The translations under genes were made by a program, and so were the position numbers. 64,000 bases of DNA, taken from the NCBI GenBank assembly GCA_050633885.1, contig JBOEHK010000005.1, forward strand, positions 62,001 through 126,000. The letters are read 5' to 3'. This DNA comes from JAWSVE01 sp050633885. Its GTDB lineage: Bacteria; Pseudomonadota; Gammaproteobacteria; Pseudomonadales; Cellvibrionaceae. Positions 1 through 8,679 of the stretch are shown in pieces (positions within the stretch are counted from its first letter, which is position 1; the number at the start of each line of letters is the position of its first letter). The notes under the pieces were generated by a model that did not search any database, was not told the origin of the DNA, and worked only from the letters and a program-made list of their open reading frames with translations.

Positions 1-489
1 CTGACGGCACTATGGGCAAAAGAAATTTCGAGAACAACCCGCAAGAATGTTGAAGCAACTTTTTTATGCGGCCTTTTACATTCTATTGGTCATCCAGTAG
101 CACTTCACATGAGTTTTGAAATTAGCTCACAAAAAAATATCTTGATGCCGGAGGAATCGCACCTAAAGATTGCACAGAAATTTGAGAAACCTCTCGGTAT
201 CTCGACTCTCCAACAATGGAGTATGCCCGAAATTATTGTAAGCTCAATCGAATATTTCGAAGATTACAAACGAGCTCCCCAGTTCAAAGAACAAACAGCC
301 ACAGTCTATGCGGCTAGTCTCCTAGCCACTGAGTCTCAACAAAATGCAGGAGTAGCCAGTACGGATACTATCGATAAAATTTGCGACGATGATGTTTGGT
401 CAGAACTGAATATTTATCGTGATGAAGTTGAGAAAATTATTTCTCTAAAAGCCGATACATTAGCAACATTACATGCGATGGAAAGCTAA
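1..489 (+). CDS. HDOD-domain protein, C-terminal part (5' end outside window)
   Basis: The frame is open from base 1 and ends at TAA 487-489, so only the last 162 codons are present; the ATG at 109 is internal. The visible start, L-W-A-K-E-I-S, followed by F-L-C-G-L-L-H-S-I-G-H, is the metal-site helix region typical of HDOD domains (relatives of HD phosphohydrolases). HDOD proteins are usually regulatory or scaffold proteins in signalling and have often lost the hydrolase residues. Here the family's LLHDIG-like motif reads LLHSIG, with Ser in place of the Asp, which fits a non-catalytic HDOD. It ends 20 bp before sthA. The cellular role and any N-terminal domains cannot be judged from this fragment. 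Confidence 0.75.
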   Translation: MTALWAKEISRTTRKNVEATFLCGLLHSIGHPVALHMSFEISSQKNILMPEESHLKIAQKFEKPLGISTLQQWSMPEIIVSSIEYFEDYKRAPQFKEQTATVYAASLLATESQQNAGVASTDTIDKICDDDVWSELNIYRDEVEKIISLKADTLATLHAMES

Positions 490-509
490 ACCACCTAAGG
501 ATTTATTTC

Positions 510-1898
510 ATGAAGTATGATGTCATCGTCATCGGCAGCGGACCATCAGGACAAAAAGCCGCCATTCAAGCCGCGAAAGCTGAAAAATCAGTCGCACTTA
601 TCGAACGAGACCAATACCTTGGAGGAGCTTGTGTTCATCGAGGCACCATTCCTTCAAAAACATTAAGAGAAAATGCATTACGCGTTACTCATATGCGCCA
701 AAATGCAAAGCTCGCTAATTTTGAATTGGGTGAAGATGTAGAAATGAGCACACTGATCGATCGACTCGATCTTGTGGTGAAAGCTCATGATGATTATATG
801 CGTCGACAAATTGAGCGTAATAATATTCAGTGGTTACATGGCCGCGCGACATTTATAGACAACAACACGATCAAACTCACAACACCAAAAGGCAAAGAAG
901 AAATATTTTCTGCCGATCACTTTATTATCGCAGCAGGATCTTACCCTAGAACACCCGATAATATTCCAGTCGATCATGAGCATATTTTTGATAGCGATTC
1001 AATTTTATCACTCTTATATTTACCAAAATCACTCATTGTTTTGGGCGGTGGAGTTATTGCCAGCGAATATGCTTCTATCTTTCAAGCGCTGGGTGTTCAG
1101 GTCACAATGATTGACCGCTATCCAAGGCCGTTAGGGTTTTTGGATGATGACCTCACCGATAAATTCTTGCATGCATTTACAACAGCCGGTGGTATTTGGC
1201 TGGGAGAAACACAAGTTGACCAAGTGAAATGGGATGGACTTAATCAAGTGATTTGTTATTGCAAAAATGCTGACGGTGGAAATCTAGAAATTAGTAGCGA
1301 AAAATTACTTTGTGCGGCAGGACGAATTGCAAACGTAAAAGAATTAGCCATCGAAAACGCAGGGCTATCACTAAATGATCACGGATTAATAAGTGTAGAT
1401 GAAAATTTACGCACTCATGTCGACAATATTTTCGCTTCTGGCGATGTCATTGGCCCACCCTCATTAGCTTCAACAGCAATGGATCAAGGTCGAAGAGCAA
1501 CCTGCAATGCCATAGGCTTAGAAACAAACTCTATGAGCAATTTAATTCCGAGTGGTATTTATAGCATTCCAGAATTGTCTTCAATTGGTTTAAGTGAAAC
1601 CCAAGCCAAAGAAAAATTCGGTGACATAACAGTAGGCCGCGCGTTATTTGAAGAAATCGCACGCGGACAAATATCTGGTCTACAAGATGGCATGCTGAAA
1701 ATTGTTTGCGATAATCAAGGTAAAAAAATATTGGGGGTTATGATTGTTGGAGAAGGTGCTACCGAATTAATTCACATTGGACAAATGGCGCTAGTCGCCA
1801 ATGCTGACATCGATATTTTTGTTGAAAATATTTTTAATTTTCCGACTCTAGCTGAAGCTTACCGCGTAGCTGCCCTTTCGATAATAGGTCAGCGTTAG
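510..1898 (+). CDS. sthA: Soluble pyridine nucleotide transhydrogenase (SthA-like flavoprotein)
   Basis: This 462-residue flavoprotein belongs to the pyridine-nucleotide disulfide oxidoreductase fold. It has an N-terminal FAD Rossmann motif (G9-S-G-P-S-G14), a second nucleotide motif L-G-G-G-V-I-A-S near residue 178, an FAD-binding A-S-G-D-V-I segment near residue 310, and a C-terminal dimerisation domain. The redox-site segment is G-G-A-C41-V-H-R-G-T46-I-P-S-K. The second cysteine of the disulfide enzymes is replaced by Thr, as in E. coli SthA (C-T-H-W-G-T-I-P-S-K). That argues against dihydrolipoamide dehydrogenase or glutathione reductase. SthA moves hydride between NADPH and NAD+ in the cytosol, usually to reoxidise NADPH. 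Start is ATG at 510, 20 bp after the HDOD gene. Confidence 0.9.
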   Translation: MKYDVIVIGSGPSGQKAAIQAAKAEKSVALIERDQYLGGACVHRGTIPSKTLRENALRVTHMRQNAKLANFELGEDVEMSTLIDRLDLVVKAHDDYMRRQIERNNIQWLHGRATFIDNNTIKLTTPKGKEEIFSADHFIIAAGSYPRTPDNIPVDHEHIFDSDSILSLLYLPKSLIVLGGGVIASEYASIFQALGVQVTMIDRYPRPLGFLDDDLTDKFLHAFTTAGGIWLGETQVDQVKWDGLNQVICYCKNADGGNLEISSEKLLCAAGRIANVKELAIENAGLSLNDHGLISVDENLRTHVDNIFASGDVIGPPSLASTAMDQGRRATCNAIGLETNSMSNLIPSGIYSIPELSSIGLSETQAKEKFGDITVGRALFEEIARGQISGLQDGMLKIVCDNQGKKILGVMIVGEGATELIHIGQMALVANADIDIFVENIFNFPTLAEAYRVAALSIIGQR

Positions 1899-1929
1899 GC
1901 TACTGCAATATTGGGAGTACTTTAAACCT

Positions 1930-3003
1930 TCAAGCTAAATTTTCTTTCTGGTCATCAGATACGCTGGCTATTTCTTCCTCTGCTTTTCCCGATCCTAGCA
2001 TGACACCTAGCCAACGAGTCTCTTCAAAACTTTCTAACGCAATTTTGACGGTCATAGTCAAAGGAACTGACAGCAACATGCCTACTGGACCTAAGACCCA
2101 TCCCCAAAACACTAATGACAGAAATACAATTAATGCTGATAAGCCCAACCCTTTTCCAGTAATTCTAGGTTCAAGTACGTTTCCAACACCAACATTAACA
2201 GCAACATATCCCAAACCAACAAGTAATGACGTAAAAGGCCCTAACTGAACTAACGCCAATAACACGGCTGGAACGGCAGCCAAAATAGAACCTAGTGTCG
2301 GCACATAATTTAATAAAAAAGCCATTAAGCCCCAAAGGATTGGATAATCAACATCAAGTATCCAAAGCCAAACGAAAATCAAAAGACCTGTTAACAAACT
2401 TAAAGCCGACTTGATGGCAATATACTGATTCACACTTTTTGTAAAACGACCAATGGCTAACAACGTTTTTTCTGAATCACCATAAGCACGTCGGAATTTG
2501 TCAGAAAAACCGACTTCTTCAGCCAGAATAAAAACAGTTGTTAACAAAATCATAAACGCATTTGTCATGACATTACCAAAAGAAGATAGCGTATTACCCG
2601 CTATCGATAATGCAGCACCAGGATTTACACTCTGCTTCCATTGTGCCGTATCAATAGGAATACCGATCCCTTCCAACCATGTTTTCACACCGACGCTCAT
2701 AGTCTCAAGCTTTGCAGAGTACTCAGGTAAATCGCTACGGAAATCGGTTATTGACTGACCGAGCACAGCTCCCACAACAACGCCGACAACAACAATGCAG
2801 CCAATGACAATTAAAATCGCCAATGCATTTGGTACACCTTTGTGATTCATCCAAGCTAAGGGAGGAGAAAAAATAACCGCAATGAATAAGGACAAAAGAA
2901 AGGGAATAAGCATTGACTCTGCGGCACGCATCCCTGCTACAACAATAACAAAAGCAGCACTAACGACTAAAAATCGGGCTATTGGCGCATTAGTACTTTG
3001 CAT
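1930..3003 (-). CDS. AI-2E family transporter (PerM/TqsA-like permease)
   Basis: A 357-residue polytopic inner-membrane protein. Hydrophobic helices occupy about residues 8-80, followed by a soluble loop of about 70 residues (roughly 85-150), then about five more helices to residue 320. This is the layout of the AI-2E/PerM family (Pfam AI-2E_transport). The conserved region includes L-N-Y-V-P-T-L-G-S near residue 238 and G-V-G-N-V-L-E-P-R near 272. Members have been linked to autoinducer-2 export, Na+/H+ antiport or unknown substrates, so the substrate here is open. A Shine-Dalgarno-like GGAAG precedes the ATG at 3003. The start is 23 bp after the acyltransferase stop, so the two are probably cotranscribed. 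Confidence 0.85.
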   Translation of the reverse strand: MQSTNAPIARFLVVSAAFVIVVAGMRAAESMLIPFLLSLFIAVIFSPPLAWMNHKGVPNALAILIVIGCIVVVGVVVGAVLGQSITDFRSDLPEYSAKLETMSVGVKTWLEGIGIPIDTAQWKQSVNPGAALSIAGNTLSSFGNVMTNAFMILLTTVFILAEEVGFSDKFRRAYGDSEKTLLAIGRFTKSVNQYIAIKSALSLLTGLLIFVWLWILDVDYPILWGLMAFLLNYVPTLGSILAAVPAVLLALVQLGPFTSLLVGLGYVAVNVGVGNVLEPRITGKGLGLSALIVFLSLVFWGWVLGPVGMLLSVPLTMTVKIALESFEETRWLGVMLGSGKAEEEIASVSDDQKENLA

Positions 3004-3026
3004 AATTACTTCCCTTCTGAAGAACT

Positions 3027-3632
3027 TTATTGGTTTTCTGGATGTCGAGCAACAAAGCTATCACGGCAAAGATGATATAACTCATTGGCATCTTTATCGT
3101 GATCACCCGTAGCCTCTACCACTTTAGAAAAAACAACCGCTTTCTTTTGATAATCAAATCCAACGACAATAATAGGTACATTGGCCGCATGGGCAATACG
3201 TACGAACCCTGTTTTATATTTCGATACTTTCTTTCTCGTACCTTCTGGGGTGATCACCACCCAAATTTTTTCTTTTTCGTTTAATTCTATTTTCACCTGG
3301 GTAACTATTTTTGCAGGATTTCTCCGGTCTATCGGTATACCGCCAATCCCCATTAAAAACGTTTTAAACGGCCAGAAAAAAGCTTCTTTTTTCATGATAT
3401 AGGAAGCTTTCAATTGCAATGCAAATTTTGCAAAGCACGCGATAAAAAAATCAATATTCGACGTGTGAGGAGCAACAATCACTATCGCCTTTTTAATTTT
3501 GGGAATATCACCGATAAAACGCCAACCAATACGATTAAAAACCCATCGATAGAATTTAGAGACGGGTTCGCTATGCATGCGAGGCATTTCATCTGGGATA
3601 GAATTGTAAAAATCAGCATTTATATCTGGCAT
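3027..3632 (-). CDS. PlsC-like 1-acyl-glycerol-3-phosphate acyltransferase family protein
   Basis: A 201-residue protein of the lysophospholipid acyltransferase superfamily. It has the catalytic H-X4-D motif as H-T-S-N-I-D (near residue 57), a G-G-I-P-I-D-R-R block (motif II/III region), and the T-P-E-G-T-R motif that binds the glycerol phosphate. There is no obvious signal peptide; the protein is probably peripheral on the inner membrane. Because it is shorter than PlsC and has H-T-S-N rather than N-H-Q/R-S, the acyl acceptor may not be lysophosphatidate. It lies between prfC (34 bp) and the AI-2E permease (23 bp) on the same strand. Confidence 0.85.
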   Translation of the reverse strand: MPDINADFYNSIPDEMPRMHSEPVSKFYRWVFNRIGWRFIGDIPKIKKAIVIVAPHTSNIDFFIACFAKFALQLKASYIMKKEAFFWPFKTFLMGIGGIPIDRRNPAKIVTQVKIELNEKEKIWVVITPEGTRKKVSKYKTGFVRIAHAANVPIIVVGFDYQKKAVVFSKVVEATGDHDKDANELYHLCRDSFVARHPENQ

Positions 3633-3666
3633 AGATTCGTTTGCGTTTCAATATCACAATTTATAA

Positions 3667-5250
3667 TTAATGTTCTCGAGTCGATCGGAATCGAACATCA
3701 GGATAACGTTCTTCTGTTAAATTCAAATTAACACGTGTTGGCGCAAGATATGACAAATGACCGCCACCATCAACCGCTAGATTATCCATACATTTTTTTT
3801 CGAAATCCGCCATTTTTTTACTATCAGCACAATCGACCCAACGGACGGTATTTACATTGATATTCTCATAGATAGCATCAACTTTATATTCATCCTTTAA
3901 ACGATAGGCAACCACTTCAAATTGCAATATCCCTACTGCACCGACAATAATATCGTTATTTTTTTTGGGAAAGAACACCTGCGTAGACCCCTCTTCGGCT
4001 AGTTGTTGCAAGCCCTTTTGTAACTGTTTGGTTTTCAGAGGATCGGCAAGACGAATTCTTCGAAATAATTCGGGGGCAAAATGAGGAATACCAGTAAACT
4101 TTAAACTTTCACCTTCGGTAAACGTATCACCAATTTGTATCGTGCCATGATTATGTAAACCAATGACATCTCCTGAAATTGCTTCTTCGACGTGGCTTCT
4201 GTCACCGGCAAGAAAGGTAACGGCATCAGCAATTTTAATATCTTTATTTAAACGTACATGTTTCATTTTCATTCCGCGCGTATATTTTCCTGAACAGACT
4301 CGCATAAACGCGATTCTATCTCTGTGTTTAGGATCCATATTCGCTTGGATTTTAAAAATAAATCCGCTGAACTTCTCTTCTTTAGGTTTTACGGTACGCT
4401 CATTCGTTTCACGAGCAATCGGTTGCGGAGCCCACTCAACAAACCCGTCTAGCATTTCTCTCACACCAAAATTGCCTAACGCAGTACCAAAAAAGACAGG
4501 CGTTTGCTGACCAGCCAAATACGCATCACGATCGAATTGATGTGTTGCCCCTTTAACTAATTCAATTTCATCTTTTATATCACTATGATAAACGCCCAGT
4601 AATTCTTTTGCTTCTGCGCTATCTAAACCTTTAATTTGAATATCATCATTAATGGCGTGCCCCATGCTTTTTTGAAAAACATGTATCGTATCAGTGTAAA
4701 GGTTATAAACTCCTTTAAATTCTTTACCCATTCCAAGAGGCCAATTAATAGGAGCCGCTTCAATTTTCAAAACAGCCTCGATTTCATCCATGACATCAAT
4801 CGGATCCCGAATATCTCGATCCATTTTATTGATGAACGATAAAATAGGCGTGTCCCTTAAACGACACACTTCCATTAACTTAATGGTTCGATCTTCGACA
4901 CCTTTTGCACCATCAATAACCATCAATACAGAATCGACAGCCGTTAATGTTCGATAGGTATCTTCCGAAAAATCTTCATGACCTGGCGTGTCTAATAAAT
5001 TAACTGTTTTATTTTTATAGGGAAATTGCATGACTGATGAAGTCACAGAAATACCTCGCTCTTGCTCCATCGACATCCAGTCAGATTTTGCATGCGGTCC
5101 CTTTTTTCCTTTCACACTTCCTGCCACCTGAATGGCATTTCCAAACAACAATAGCTTTTCAGTAATTGTTGTTTTACCCGCATCGGGGTGCGAAATAATA
5201 GCGAAAGTACGGCGGCTATTAACTTCATTTATAAAATTTTTATCGCTCAT
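3667..5250 (-). CDS. prfC: Peptide chain release factor 3
   Basis: A 527-residue translational GTPase of usual RF3 length. The G1 motif S-H-P-D-A-G-K-T-T lies at about residues 19-27, G3 is D-T-P-G-H-E-D-F-S, and G4 is N-K-M-D-R. Domains II and III follow, including the R-I-R-L-A-D-P-L-K-T-K segment typical of RF3. RF3 uses GTP to drive RF1 and RF2 off the ribosome after termination. The ATG at 5250 has only a weak ribosome-binding site. Upstream lies a good -10 box with a stable hairpin in the leader (see the 5294-5330 entry). Confidence 0.96.
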   Translation of the reverse strand: MSDKNFINEVNSRRTFAIISHPDAGKTTITEKLLLFGNAIQVAGSVKGKKGPHAKSDWMSMEQERGISVTSSVMQFPYKNKTVNLLDTPGHEDFSEDTYRTLTAVDSVLMVIDGAKGVEDRTIKLMEVCRLRDTPILSFINKMDRDIRDPIDVMDEIEAVLKIEAAPINWPLGMGKEFKGVYNLYTDTIHVFQKSMGHAINDDIQIKGLDSAEAKELLGVYHSDIKDEIELVKGATHQFDRDAYLAGQQTPVFFGTALGNFGVREMLDGFVEWAPQPIARETNERTVKPKEEKFSGFIFKIQANMDPKHRDRIAFMRVCSGKYTRGMKMKHVRLNKDIKIADAVTFLAGDRSHVEEAISGDVIGLHNHGTIQIGDTFTEGESLKFTGIPHFAPELFRRIRLADPLKTKQLQKGLQQLAEEGSTQVFFPKKNNDIIVGAVGILQFEVVAYRLKDEYKVDAIYENINVNTVRWVDCADSKKMADFEKKCMDNLAVDGGGHLSYLAPTRVNLNLTEERYPDVRFRSTREH

Positions 5251-5293
5251 TAATCATCACTTACATTCAGCATTAACGCTTTATTCACTCACA

Positions 5294-5330
5294 GTACATT
5301 TTTCAATGTACGGATTAGCCGCGCATTATA
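5294..5330 (-). promoter_or_regulatory. Candidate prfC promoter -10 and leader hairpin
   Basis: Reading the minus strand, a perfect TATAAT lies at 5330-5325, preceded by TG, with no good -35. Just downstream is a perfect 7-bp hairpin, GTACATT-loop-AATGTAC (5311-5294), about 45 nt before the prfC ATG. The hairpin would sit near the 5' end of the mRNA. It could also act as a weak end for the upstream tesB transcript, although no T-tract follows it. Confidence 0.35.
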
Positions 5331-5387
5331 CATGGCAACCGATCTGTTCGTTACATCTACGATCAGAAAAGCACATTTTTTTCTGAA

Positions 5388-6257
5388 CTAGTCAACCAAT
5401 CGCATCAAACCTTCTTGCACCACTGAGGCTACCAACTCCCCAGATTCCGTATAAATACTACCGTGATTGAGTCCCCGAGAACTTCCCGACCATGGAGAAT
5501 TCATCACGTATAAGAGCCATTGATCGACGCGAAGATCAGCCTTATGAATCCAAAGTGCATGATCGATACTGGCAGTCACAATTTCTCGGCGAGCCCATGT
5601 CATTCCATGCGGGCGAAGACCTGTACTTAATAAACTCATGTCGGATGCATAAGCCAATATTGAGCGATGCAATGACAAGTTATCGCCTAATGACTCTTTT
5701 ACTTTAAACCACATGACTTGTTGATTATCATGTTCACTCTCAAGAAAATGCGCTACTTCATTAATGGGGCGAACTTCAATTGGGCGGTATTGATTCACGA
5801 GAGAATAAATACTCGACGGTAATTGCTCTTTGTATTTGTCGGCCAGTTGGTTTTCATTTAACAAGCCTTCAGGCCCCTCAAACTTGGGCGCATCTTGTTG
5901 GTACTGCAAACCCGATGAGGGCGCTTGAAAAGACGCGGTTAAATTTAAAATTGGCTTCCCGTTTTGCATAGCTACAACACGGCGGTTACTAAAACTTCTA
6001 CCATCCGAATCAAGCCATACTTGATAGTCGATCGGTAATGCGTTGTCGCCTGGCCGAATAAAATAATTATGGGCTGAATGAACAAGTCGATCAGCTGAAA
6101 CCGTTTTAGCAGCTGCAGCTAATGCCTGGCCTAATACTTGCCCTCCAAATACTCGACCCAATGCCCCTTTTTGACGATGACCAAGAAAATGAGTTTCATC
6201 AATCTGATCAACATCTAACAAGTCCCACAATAAAAAAGTTTGTTCTGACTCTCTCAT
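5388..6257 (-). CDS. tesB: Acyl-CoA thioesterase II
   Basis: A 289-residue double-hotdog thioesterase, the normal length for TesB. Recognisable blocks are F-G-G-Q-V-L-G-Q-A-L-A-A-A near residue 37, H-S-A-H-N-Y-F-I-R-P-G-D near 60, S-I-D-H-A-L-W-I-H near residue 230, and the C-terminal G-E-L-V-A-S-V-V-Q-E-G-L-M-R. The last two regions hold the Asp and Gln of the TesB active site. It hydrolyses medium- and long-chain acyl-CoA to free acid and CoA in the cytosol. It lies 91 bp from the MaoC-like gene on the same strand, in a group with other acyl/CoA-type genes. Confidence 0.94.
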   Translation of the reverse strand: MRESEQTFLLWDLLDVDQIDETHFLGHRQKGALGRVFGGQVLGQALAAAAKTVSADRLVHSAHNYFIRPGDNALPIDYQVWLDSDGRSFSNRRVVAMQNGKPILNLTASFQAPSSGLQYQQDAPKFEGPEGLLNENQLADKYKEQLPSSIYSLVNQYRPIEVRPINEVAHFLESEHDNQQVMWFKVKESLGDNLSLHRSILAYASDMSLLSTGLRPHGMTWARREIVTASIDHALWIHKADLRVDQWLLYVMNSPWSGSSRGLNHGSIYTESGELVASVVQEGLMRLVD

Positions 6258-6348
6258 AAAACACCATAAAAAAATAATTGACCAAAAAATAAGGGAGAGT
6301 ACAAAAATGTAATCTCCCTCAATATGAATTGTAGCTGTTTAAATAAAA

Positions 6349-7284
6349 CTACAATTCTTTTCCTAATGATTTCGCATCAGCTTCATACTTTTTATAAGAC
6401 GCTTTTACAATTGAATGGTTAAGAATGCATTCCGCGACAAGCTCATTTGTTTTTTCATCATAAACCCGAGTTAGCGTCCAGCTAGATTCTACTCGCCGAC
6501 TTTCACTGAGCTCAGCAATTTCTCTTTCGAGACGATAAGGGTGATTAACAAACAAAGGACCTTTAATTAATTTAATTTCTTGATCCGCAAACAAACCGAC
6601 GGCTGGACCTTTTCGAGGAAATTCGGCTTCTCGTGAGGTGTATTCAGTTAGGACGCTTATCATTTCAAATGGAATGATGGCACGCCCCCAAGGAGAAGAA
6701 CTTCCTCCTTCTTTTGTATACCAGGGTGATGGTTCAGTAATTTTTTCATTTTTATCATTTAAGCTAAAAGGATAAAGATCACCCATATGCTGATCGAAAT
6801 CCATAATCGCATGCTCAACATTTTTTCCTTTCATCCCAACGTGTTGATCAGCCAAAATCACTAATTGCTCGGAAGGACGAAGTTTAGCTCGACGACGATC
6901 TAGCTCTGACTCCGAATGATCAATACTCGCTGTCCCAGATAAAACAGGCGTGCCGTCTTTTTTTTCAGCCCATATCACAGCGCTTTTTTTGTCTGCATTG
7001 AGTGTTACAAAAGCACGAACTTCTTCGCCTTCTACAACCATGTTTTGATAATGCGAGCTGATGCAACCTGTTTCATACCAAGCGTTGCCAAATAATTCAT
7101 ACAACAAGGGTTCAAATTGACTAAAATGAGTAGGCCCTTCAATAGGTGCGCCTGAAAACCCTAAATCACTCGCCATACTGTCATCATGAATGGATACGTG
7201 GCCTTCGTACGTTTGCTCTTGCAACATTTGTCGTGGGTGGCGATAGGGGCCACAGATGGCAATTGATGTATCAAATGCACTCAC
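6349..7284 (-). CDS. Uncharacterised hotdog-fold, MaoC-like protein
   Basis: 311 residues, no signal peptide or membrane segment. The N-terminal half contains D-L-G-F-S-G-A-P-I-E-G-P-T-H-F near residue 40, which resembles the substrate-entrance segment of MaoC-type hydratase/hotdog domains. The C-terminal half has a second, more divergent strand-rich region (G-P-L-F-V-N-H-P-Y-R-L near residue 240). That suggests a double hotdog. The canonical hydratase motif D-x4-H with a following G is not clear, so enzymatic activity is uncertain. It is placed 48 bp from the nitronate-monooxygenase gene and near tesB, which suggests a shared acyl-thioester or nitro-compound pathway (inference). Confidence 0.5.
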   Translation of the reverse strand: MSAFDTSIAICGPYRHPRQMLQEQTYEGHVSIHDDSMASDLGFSGAPIEGPTHFSQFEPLLYELFGNAWYETGCISSHYQNMVVEGEEVRAFVTLNADKKSAVIWAEKKDGTPVLSGTASIDHSESELDRRRAKLRPSEQLVILADQHVGMKGKNVEHAIMDFDQHMGDLYPFSLNDKNEKITEPSPWYTKEGGSSSPWGRAIIPFEMISVLTEYTSREAEFPRKGPAVGLFADQEIKLIKGPLFVNHPYRLEREIAELSESRRVESSWTLTRVYDEKTNELVAECILNHSIVKASYKKYEADAKSLGKEL

Positions 7285-7332
7285 TTAATTTCTCCTATTG
7301 GTCGATATATTTTAAATATATTCGATTTTATT

Positions 7333-8304
7333 TTATAAAACTTTATTAAGTCGCTGATTAATTATTTCTTCCGCTCCCGACATAATACGATCAATTAATT
7401 CTTGTACCGATGGAACATCATGAATTAATCCCGACACCATGCCACAGCTCCATGCCCCAACTTCAGTCTCCCCGCCTTTCATTACTTTTGGATAAACGCC
7501 ACCAACGTATTGGACGATATCACCAAACTCCAATGCTTCACCTTTCTCTCGCTCGACACCAATCATTTCTTCAACGGCGGGATTTGTTAATACTCTTTCT
7601 GTATTTCGTAGTTGACGCATGATTAAACGGGTGTCTAATTCCGTAGCATTTACAATCGCGTCTTTTACGTTTTGATGAACTGGCGCTTCTTTAGTTGCAA
7701 CAAATCGTGTTCCCATATTGATTCCATCAGCACCCAGTGCAAGAGCCGCTACCATTTGAGCCGCATTGCCCATTCCGCCCGAGGCAACAAAAGGGATTGT
7801 TAATTCTTCCGCTGCACGTGGCAGTAAAATCATGTTCGGAACGTCATCTTCACCCGGATGACCACCACACTCAAAACCATCAACACTGACTGCGTCACAT
7901 CCAATTTTTTCAGCTTTTAGAGAATGACGAACTGAAGTGCATTTATGAATCACTTTAATCCCAGCACCTTTTAAAGTATCCATATATTGTTCCGGTGAAC
8001 GGCCCGCTGTTTCTACAACTTTTACACCGCCGTCAATAATCTCTCTAATATAACCAGGATAATCCGGTACCTTTAACCCTGGCAGAAAAGTTAAGTTCAC
8101 CCCAAAAGGTTTATCTGTCATATTTTTACAGCGTTCAATTTCTTTACCCAAATCTTCCGGAGACGGTTGGGTTAGTGCCGTGATAATTCCTAAACCACCC
8201 GCATTAGCAACTGCAGAAGCCAGGTCAGCCAAACCAACATGATGCATACCGCCTTGAATAATAGGATGCTGAATATCAAATAGTTCTGTAATACGCGTTT
8301 TCAT
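7333..8304 (-). CDS. Nitronate monooxygenase / 2-nitropropane dioxygenase family FMN enzyme
   Basis: A 323-residue TIM-barrel flavoprotein. It starts with the family signature P-I-I-Q-G-G-M-H-H-V-G and A-N-A-G-G-L-G-I-I. It has the FMN phosphate-binding segment P-F-V-A-S-G-G-M-G-N near residue 170 and A-L-G-A-D-G-I-N-M-G-T-R-F near residue 190. The G-F-E-C-G-G-H-P-G block carries the conserved His of nitronate monooxygenases. Related proteins also include enoyl reductases (FabK) and enzymes of unknown substrate. Linkage to the hotdog protein and TesB makes a role in lipid or acyl-CoA metabolism as likely as detoxification of nitronates. Confidence 0.85.
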   Translation of the reverse strand: MKTRITELFDIQHPIIQGGMHHVGLADLASAVANAGGLGIITALTQPSPEDLGKEIERCKNMTDKPFGVNLTFLPGLKVPDYPGYIREIIDGGVKVVETAGRSPEQYMDTLKGAGIKVIHKCTSVRHSLKAEKIGCDAVSVDGFECGGHPGEDDVPNMILLPRAAEELTIPFVASGGMGNAAQMVAALALGADGINMGTRFVATKEAPVHQNVKDAIVNATELDTRLIMRQLRNTERVLTNPAVEEMIGVEREKGEALEFGDIVQYVGGVYPKVMKGGETEVGAWSCGMVSGLIHDVPSVQELIDRIMSGAEEIINQRLNKVL

Positions 8305-8679
8305 AATCTCTCTCTTCTATCTCTAAAACGAAACACCTTTTAAAGTGTTTGTTTAACTGGTTAAGCTTTGTCAATATCAAGCCTAGCCGCACATAACGAC
8401 ATAACGTAACGACCTAGCTTGCTCATTTAAGGGTGGCACACATCTTACCTGCCTAAGAGTTTCCGTCAACTACAACCACCCAACAACGCTACATTCAACA
8501 TTTCAAATGTAGAGTTACATGACTATTTATCATGCCTCCTTTTAAAGAGCTCACTAAGAAAAAAAATTAAAAAGTTAGATCAACAAGATAGGTCAAGAAA
8601 GCTGTGCATTATTATTTTATTTTGATGCGTTTAAATTTTTAAGGAAAAGACTTAACTACTATTATTAAGAAAAAACGAT
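8305..8679. other. Intergenic region, 375 bp
   Basis: No open frame of convincing quality. It holds the 5' region of the nitronate-monooxygenase gene (right of 8304) and the 3' region of the MATE gene (left of 8680). A dyad AAACAC/GTGTTT lies at 8331-8350, and CTACATT/AATGTAG near 8491-8514 could form a hairpin. A weak CTTAA/TTAAG stem at 8651-8669 may be the end of the MATE transcript. No clear T-tract was seen. Confidence 0.4.

Noticed and set aside
510..1898. Dihydrolipoamide dehydrogenase or mercuric reductase for the flavoprotein
   Set aside because: The second redox cysteine is Thr46, the SthA pattern.
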